A DNA stretch of 64,000 bases from Bimuria novae-zelandiae CBS 107.79 (taxonomy: Eukaryota; Ascomycota; Dothideomycetes; Pleosporales; Didymosphaeriaceae), in contig ML976716.1 of NCBI GenBank assembly GCA_010015655.1, forward strand, positions 298,426-362,425, in the 5' to 3' direction. Under the pieces are notes generated by a model, which searched no databases, was not told where the DNA came from, and was given only the letters and a program-made list of their open reading frames with translations. Shown piece by piece: positions 57,952 through 64,000 of this stretch. Within the stretch, counting starts at the first letter, position 1; each line of letters starts with the position of its first letter. The position numbers and the translations under genes were made by a program.

Positions 57952-58676
57952 GTTTTGCTTTCTAAGGTTGTTTGAGGTATCAAGAGAGGAGTAGACGCTG
58001 ACGCAGGGAGTTAGGAATGCGAATGCGCAGGGCTAGGTGGTGTTTGTTTGTGCTGCCGGACACTGTGACGACGCCGTGCTGTCTTGAGAAACTGATACTT
58101 GGATACCTGGTCTCTTATGTATGATTAGGTTTGGTGTCAGGCAGGTTTGAAAAGCGTTTTATGGGTATGGAGAGTGGATATCGAGTTCAAGGGTATTTCA
58201 GCCCAGAATATGGAGGTGTGGGAAGTTTGAGGGTAGGATGTGGGTTTATGGAATGGGTCAATGCAGTATAAGCAAATCAAATACAGTGTTTACAAACGGT
58301 TGTCATGGATTATCTACCGCACGTTTCCTGATTGACCGACTCCTGGCCCCGAAAATGAACGGGACTGAATACGGACTAATAGTCGACCGCGGAAGGACTT
58401 TCCACGTCCGTGTCCAAACTCCTCACACCCGCGAGCGTGTCTTCAGGCAGCTACCCCACTAGCTCTTTGACCTCCATGCTGTCCCCTCGAGGCCTACACT
58501 TCATTAGTTTGTCAATTATGCATATGTGGTCCGGAAACGCACTGGAGGTGTTGGAACTGAAGTTGAGTGTAAGAGTTATCAACTATGTAGGCGGAGAAGC
58601 CGCCTATATAGGCTAGCGTGCTCCTTCCGTATGCCGGGAAGCACCTGCTTCAACAGGAGGTACTCCTTTCTGGTCC
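57952..58676. other. Intergenic, no gene seen
   Basis: About 725 bp without convincing coding sequence on either strand; short open frames overlap each other and have no motif. Base composition is ordinary, with no transposon ends. Confidence 0.45.
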
Positions 58677-59640
58677 TCAAACGCTGACGGAAACTCTTGC
58701 GATGCCGCCTACCGTCCTCCTTACCTTTTCGTAAAGCTTGTCCAAGCTGTTGGTGCCTGTGCGGCGCAAAGTCGTTCGCGGTAGCGCGTATGTGGCATCG
58801 CCAGCCGTATGAATCGCTGAATCAAGGTAGCTCGATGCGCTTTGATTGGATCGCAAGCTTATAAATCGCAAGGTCGTTCTCGTGCGCGCGAGTGCACTTG
58901 CTGTTGTGGCAGGTTCCGGCCTTGAAGTTTGCGCAATTGCTCCGCTTGCAATTTCGATTGCGCTGCGCACAGTTGGTGTAGGGCTCACCGGCATCGCAGC
59001 GGAGATGATTGCGAAAGCATTTGATGCATACGGACGCCCGTATCGAAGGATTGGTGGCGGGAAATCTAATGGTGAGGAACGTTAGCTGACTGGCATTAAA
59101 CGATGAGGGTTTTTGGGGTGGAGGTTTATGTGCTACTCCAATGTGAGAGTTGCAATTAGGAGTCAAAGTCAGCATATATGTTTCCATATGTTATGAGTGA
59201 GAGATCATGTACTTAAGAGGCAGTGCGCTCCGCCATAGAGGGAAAGTCGCCTAGTTTGACCGGCGAAGGAGCGCCAGGGATATGGAGGAGTCCGTCTAAG
59301 CAAGTGACATCGGAGCTTTGCGTCGCCTCGACGTCAGCCTTCTTCCGGAAGCGGGTCTTGATGCCACCGGAGAGCATCGGTTCAAGGTCGTTGTCAGCGT
59401 CCTCGGAGTCCCCACCTGCATCGAACGGAAAGCCGCGCTTGTTTTGCAAGATTCCAACGAGCATTTTATTCTCCGACTTCAGTCCTTCACTTGCGCACTA
59501 TAGTGCTTCTTGATGTTGCTCTTGTACTCTGCAGTAGCCTCCAAGATGTGCTGTTTCTCCTTCCTGCTTTCCTCAAGCTCGGCTTGGAGGGTCCGGATCT
59601 TCTCTCGGTCTCGCGCTTGTTCCAGCTGAGAGACACGCCT
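58677..59640 (-). pseudogene. Broken Zn2Cys6 + CCCH zinc-finger gene
   Basis: Three blocks on the minus strand look like pieces of one gene. (1) 59640..59495: a coiled coil rich in Glu/Lys/Gln (R-R-V-S-Q-L-E-Q-A-R-D-R-E-K). (2) 59464..59213, in another frame, continuing as L-K-S-E-N-K-M-L-V-G-I-L-Q-N-K-R-G-F-P-F; the frame change near 59487 needs a 1-nt indel. (3) 59090..58822: C-x2-C-x6-C-x5-(C to Y)-x2-C-x6-C, then C-x7-C-x4-C-x3-H. A good intron acceptor (GCTAAC...CATTAG) precedes block 3, but block 2 closes with TAA before the matching donor. One zinc ligand is Tyr (TGC to TAC, RIP-type). Either a pseudogene or wrongly modelled by me; it would be a DNA- or RNA-binding protein. Confidence 0.5.
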
Positions 59641-61387
59641 CCGTTAGGAGGATGGTACGGTGGGGGGGGCTAGATGACATTATGGCGGGCGGTCCACGCG
59701 TTTTCGGTACGAAGTTGACGATGCGCTTGCTTCTAATGAAGCGAGAAAACAGTCTGATGAGACTTCGATACGTTGGCTGTCAATGCTGCCCACATGCGGG
59801 TGAGCTTGGTCGGCGGGCGGGCTCCGGGTTATAACAAAATTGCGGATACTGTGAGAGAGTTTACTTCTAAGTTTCTTAATCGAGTCGCTCGTTAAGAGTA
59901 TATGGCGTATGTGTACTGTTGCTTGGCCGCAGTCGAGTCTGCGTCCTTCACCTTCACCCGGGCAAGGGCCTCAAGCAGGCACGCAGGCACGTGTGTGCTA
60001 GCTAAGCGCCTTGTCAAAAGCCATACAAAATCTATAAGCCCGCCGCCTTCACGCCCTTCTTCTCTTCTCCAGCACATGGCTCAGGGAGGACTTGCGACGA
60101 AGGTGCATCTTCGTTAGTTTGAGACTTTCCTTCGGATCTCTTCTAGCCTCCAAACCCTCTAAAAGACGCTCGCTCTTGGATTCAAATCAGCCGCCAGTCG
60201 TTGATGGTCCGGAGCAGTGCCACATTGCGACAGTGCGCTAGTTGCGTTCTTTTGGCCTCCGTTGCCTTACGACTTACCCGCTCGAACAGGAATCTAGTTG
60301 GCCACGCATGCATCTCTTATAGCCTCTGCATGACTCTGGGGACCCGCTCAGCATTAGTTTGAGATTCCACTCTGTGGCATCGTTACTGCGCCCTGCCGTG
60401 GCTGCGCGCGATTACCCAGGAGGTTACAGCTCACATAGGGGCCTGGTACTGCGTGCATGGGTGGCCGGTACACCTGTAGTTAAGCCTGAAGCCCCCGAGC
60501 GAGTAAGACTTAGGGCTTACACACAATTTCTTGAACCTTTCTCTCTTTTTTTCATCAACTGCCTCACCGCCGGTGAGCTGTTGAGGAAGGTAATCTAAGT
60601 GCGTTATTTTGCGTTGTTTCCTGGGATGGACACTCGCTCGGATACTTTTCTTTTATTGTCTTCAACGACCTAAACAGAGCATGCGACACACAGCAACCAA
60701 GAAACGCACAATAATTACAGCAACGAAAGGGCGCGCGAAAATAATGCACAAAAATAGGACGGAGATGCGAGGGCGTAGAGGCGGACTCGGATACTGCCCA
60801 CCTAGGATTAGACTTTCTGGCTATATGAGAAGGCTCGCCTGTTTCCACAAGATCAGGACCTCTACCTGCAAGAGTGTTCTGTTCTGAAACTCTAGACTAG
60901 GGCGTGTTCACAGGCTTGGGCGCCTGCAAGTTTGAATTGCCATTAGTACCATACGCATCTAGTCTCTCGTGCTCGCGAGCTTGTACTTATCCTATGCAGG
61001 ACGATATACTTCCATAGCATTCACTAGAAAGCTCAAGTGTAGAGTGGAATATTCCTTCATTATGTAATAAACATAAACAAATTAGAGACATGAAAGAAAT
61101 ATAGTAAGTCACGAAAGCCATGAAACCGGAGGTACCGAAAGATCGACATTTGCGGAGGGGAGAAGTCATTGGAAATACCCACCTACTTCAAGTGACGAAC
61201 CATTGCATTAAAGGCATCATGCTAACACTTGGGGGAGCGAACGAAAGTGGGTTTAGGTGATCTTGATCTATCAGGATACCTGCAGGTAGCCGGCGGGGGG
61301 GTGAAACAAACATAAATAAAACGACAAACCCTACAAGGATATAACTGGTCTGTTCTTATTTTCACTGCGCTTGTTCCATTCCGAGTA
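59641..61387. other. Non-coding stretch before transposon E4
   Basis: About 1.75 kb of ordinary composition with only short, overlapping open frames and no motif I recognise. The first 200 bp may hold the 5' end of the broken zinc-finger gene. No tRNA, LTR or inverted-repeat end was found. Confidence 0.4.
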
Positions 61388-61539
61388 ACGTGTCCGTGCA
61401 CCCAATGCACGGATTCAGCCAATGCACGCCGAACACCATAAACGCTCTATTAGAAATAAGGCTGCAGAACCACCCACAAACAATATTATTATAAGATTTT
61501 CTACTAGGATAGTAAATCGATAGCTGCGATTCATTTGCA

Positions 61540-64000
61540 CTATTTAAATCTATCTGGAAGCTTGACGTCGCGGCCGCTCCGTGTGGATTTGGTTGGGGCA
61601 GCAGATGCGCCCTTTGAGGCCTCCCCAACATCCGTAGCATCAACAACACGTTTCTGACGCTTTCTGCTCTGTGGAGATGGCTGAGAAGCTTTTCTCTTAC
61701 TCCTTTAGGATAGTTATAGAGCCTTTTTAGCGTTATCGGCAGACTTCTGGGCAGTGCGCTAAGCTGCCTTTTCAGCTCTCTCCTTCTCCTTTGCCTTCTT
61801 CGCTGCCTCTCTCGCTGCACGCTTTTCTTGCTGGATTTTCTCCTTATATAGCTTAGCTACCTTCTTTAGCTCTGCTATTTCTACTTTTTAAAGCTACTAC
61901 TGCTTATCCTTTTGCTCCTTAATTAATTGACGATAACGTGCCTCCCTTACTTTCCTTAGTAACTATAAGATAGCCCTACTATAATACTCCTAGCGCTGTT
62001 AAAGGTCTAGAGCTTTGCTCTTCTTATTACGCTTCTTCTTAATAGATAGCGCCTGCCTAAGCCCATCGTTGTCATGCTTAAGCAGCTTATTTTTAATAGA
62101 TAGGTGGTGGAGTAATTAACGAAGCTTCTGTGTATCCTTACTACTTTAATCACTCACTGCAGAGCGTATAAGCCTATCCATCTTTCTCTAGTTATGATCG
62201 CTAAGCCCTGATAAGGAGCTATTGCCTGATTCTTGATCCTGGGTGAACCTATTAAGGATAGGGTTAGGATCAGGTGGCTTGGTTAGTTGGTTGGTTGGTT
62301 GGTATTTATTTTTCGTCTAGTTGATGGGGATTAAGTCCACCATCTCGCCTCCCGAAGGGCATATACGACGTGCTAAGCTATAGAATTATAGTACTAACGC
62401 ACTACCTTAGAAAGCATTTCTTACCTGCGCGGGTATTACTACTATGTTAAGCTATAGCTCCCCTTCCCGTTAGGGAGACTAAGTAGTGTATGTACTTTAG
62501 GGTAGATCCCTTGTGTGTGTTCAGAGGCAGTTTAGTGCTGTGAGAGGAAAAAAAAGGAAAGAGTGAATAGGTGTGGAGAGCTGGTGCTCTGTCGAATCGG
62601 AGCCGTGGCTCTGCGCGAGGAGAGCCTTTGTACCAGGCTTGGCAATGCCTGTGTCGAAGGAGATAGGTGTAGTAGGAAGGCAGAGCCAGGCCTGTCCTTC
62701 TTCTTTATCCCTAAGAGTCGTATGATATAAGGCTAGGCTGGCTGCCTTGTTTGCGTGTTGTGTTAGGTTAGGGACGCTAATAGTTAGTCTTTAGAGAGCT
62801 GCGGGTAGCTCTCGTCGTTATAGGTGTTAAGAGCTAGTGCTTTATTAAATCGTGCCATGGCTCTTCGCATGGAGAGCCTTTGTATTTAGGCCTAGCAGGT
62901 GCCTATATCTTGCAAAAGCAAGGAGTGTCACGACTATCTCCTTATCTTAGCTATAGTTGTAGCCTTTAATTAAACGTGAAAATCTGAGTGGCGCACGGGC
63001 CATTTTAAAAAGATTTTAGCTTACTAGGGAGCTAAAAGATAAAATAGGGCAGCGCGCCTGCCACAACGCCTGTAGCTAAAAGAGGACGCTGGAAAACAGA
63101 TTTACGAAGGCATTTAAGTCGTGTTTTAACGAAAAATCGATGGATATCGACCTTTCGATGACCTGGAAAAGTTGATGTTCGGTGTAGGATCAGGTGGCGA
63201 TATACCTGTGGCTCTAAAAGAGCTAAGGATAGTTAATTCCTTAAAAGAGGCCTTCCACGCATTCTAGAATAGGGGAAAGAAGTCGCCTTTAGTGATAGAA
63301 GCTAGGCCCTGGCTTCTATAAAGGTATCTTAATAGCTCTGCTAAGTAGGCTATTAATAGAGGCTTAAACATCGCAACATTAAGTAGCTAAAGTGTATAAG
63401 TTAAATAAGGAGGCAGGACAGCAAGTAAGATCCTATTCTAATTATAATAGTTAATAAAGTCTATAGTAATATAAGATCCGTGGCCGTCTATAATTAAAAG
63501 TCGATATAATCGTCGAGCCTTCTCTTTTGTACAGCGATTAAACACCTGCTTAAGCTAGGCAAGCCCGATATCGTTGTTCGTCCAGCCAGAGGATGATGAG
63601 GTGATAAAGACTTCATGATATCCTGCCTTGATATCCTCTACCTAGCTTGATTGGATGTCCTTGTTGGCAGCCTTATAGATAAGGCTTGGCGGCAAAGCTG
63701 ATCCATCAGCGCAGATATATGCTAGGAGCGTGATCCACGCGCGATTGCCATCCTGGAGTGATGCCCTAACCTCCTTCTTCTCCCACATTCGTCTGCTGAA
63801 TATCCTCTTTGTTCTACCAACGATACCGATCAGGACACCTTTTTCATCCATATTGTAGATATGACGAGGATCTATGCGATATTGATCGATCTTGCTGTGT
63901 ACAAGGTTGAAATAGAGGCGATATTTATCCACTAAATCAGCTTTGTGGCGATTGCTGTCCATGCCGACGGTCCATTGCGAGATGAGATGAATGCTGTGTT
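61540..64000 (-). pseudogene. E4 transposase, interrupted, partial
   Basis: An open stretch of 107 codons at 63642..63962 carries Y-R-L-Y-F-N-L-V-H-S-K-I-D, Y-N-M-D-E-K-G-V-L-I-G-I-V-G-R and L-A-Y-I-C-A-D-G-S: the first catalytic Asp region of a pogo/Fot1 DDE_1 transposase, better kept than in E1. Downstream the frame has stops and is split by the retroposon-like insertion. The C-terminus near 61545..61580 reads G-R-D-V-K-L-P-D-R-F. The N-terminal part lies outside the window. Confidence 0.88.
62279..63185 (-). mobile_element. Non-LTR retroposon-like insertion in E4
   Basis: 907 bp flanked by a 13-bp duplication, AGGATCAGGTGGC (62266..62278 and 63186..63198). The left edge is a TTGG tandem run (62279..62305), i.e. 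a CCAA-repeat tail on the minus strand. A long variable duplication plus simple-repeat tail fits a LINE or SINE 3' end, inserted minus. Inside, two blocks of about 57 bp (near 62576 and 62830; GAGCTGGTGCTCTG and GAGCTAGTGCTTTA, each ending GGAGAGCCTTTGTA) are repeated. No reverse-transcriptase motif is seen, so it is a truncated LINE or a SINE-like element. Confidence 0.7.

Larger units (their letters stand above)
61388..64000 (-). mobile_element. Fot1/pogo-type transposon E4 (cut by window end)
   Basis: Left end ACGTGTCCGTGCACCCAATG after TA at 61386..61387. CCAATGCACG occurs twice in the terminal repeat, as in E1 and E3. Transposase on the minus strand, running out of the window. Its sequence aligns with E1 inverted, apart from a 907-bp insertion at 62279..63185. 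It is less RIP-damaged than E1 towards its right end. Confidence 0.9.

Noticed and set aside
61362..61820. 152-codon minus ORF rich in Arg
   Set aside because: Out of frame with the E4 transposase tail, whose real frame ends G-R-D-V-K-L-P-D-R-F.
1..64000. CRISPR array, bacterial operons or rRNA genes
   Set aside because: No regularly spaced repeats, no ribosome-binding sites and no rRNA-like conserved stretches; introns and fungal genes show a eukaryotic chromosome.

Overview
The window looks like part of a filamentous ascomycete (Pezizomycotina) chromosome, probably from the Dothideomycetes, though I cannot name the species. The evidence is short 46-77 bp spliceosomal introns, fungal gene content (MED17, ISN1, a mitochondrial ETR1) and a sharp split between ordinary-composition gene islands and TA-rich blocks of transposons. 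The transposons carry damage of the repeat-induced point mutation (RIP) type: CpA to TpA on either strand, with Gln and Trp codons turned into stops.

Layout. 1-7432: two head-to-head Copia elements (one cut by the window edge) forming an inverted duplication of more than 4 kb. 7982-32733: a nest of insertions. An old chromovirus (Gypsy-3) contains a solo LTR, a complete Gypsy-1 and a complete Gypsy-2. Gypsy-1 contains its own solo LTR. Gypsy-2 contains a hAT-like MITE, and one of its LTRs holds a rearranged Copia composite. 32734-42440: a degenerate tRNA-like sequence, a solo LTR, and two tandem LTRs, the second split by Gypsy-4. Nearly every boundary is fixed by TG...CA ends and an exact 5-bp target duplication (8 bp for the MITE).

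42441-49185 is a gene island: a secreted MRJP/Yellow-like protein (-), the Mediator subunit MED17 (-) and, divergent from it, the IMP 5'-nucleotidase ISN1 (+). 49378-55744 holds three Fot1/pogo-type DNA transposons end to end, sharing single TA dinucleotides. They expanded an original ISN1-ETR1 gap of about 285 bp to more than 6.6 kb and stop 95 bp before the ETR1 start codon. 55840-61387 has ETR1 (mitochondrial enoyl thioester reductase), a small unknown protein and a broken Zn2Cys6+CCCH zinc-finger gene. 61388-64000 is a fourth pogo element, cut by the window end, with a non-LTR-type insertion flanked by a 13-bp duplication.

The host genes are unrelated housekeeping genes (transcription, purine salvage, mitochondrial fatty acid synthesis) plus one secreted protein at the edge of the AT-rich block. 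The least ordinary feature is a Cys-rich ORF in Gypsy-1, Gypsy-2 and Gypsy-4. It lies antisense to gag-pol, between the chromodomain end of pol and the polypurine tract. All coordinates and splice sites were read by eye from the sequence and no search was run.
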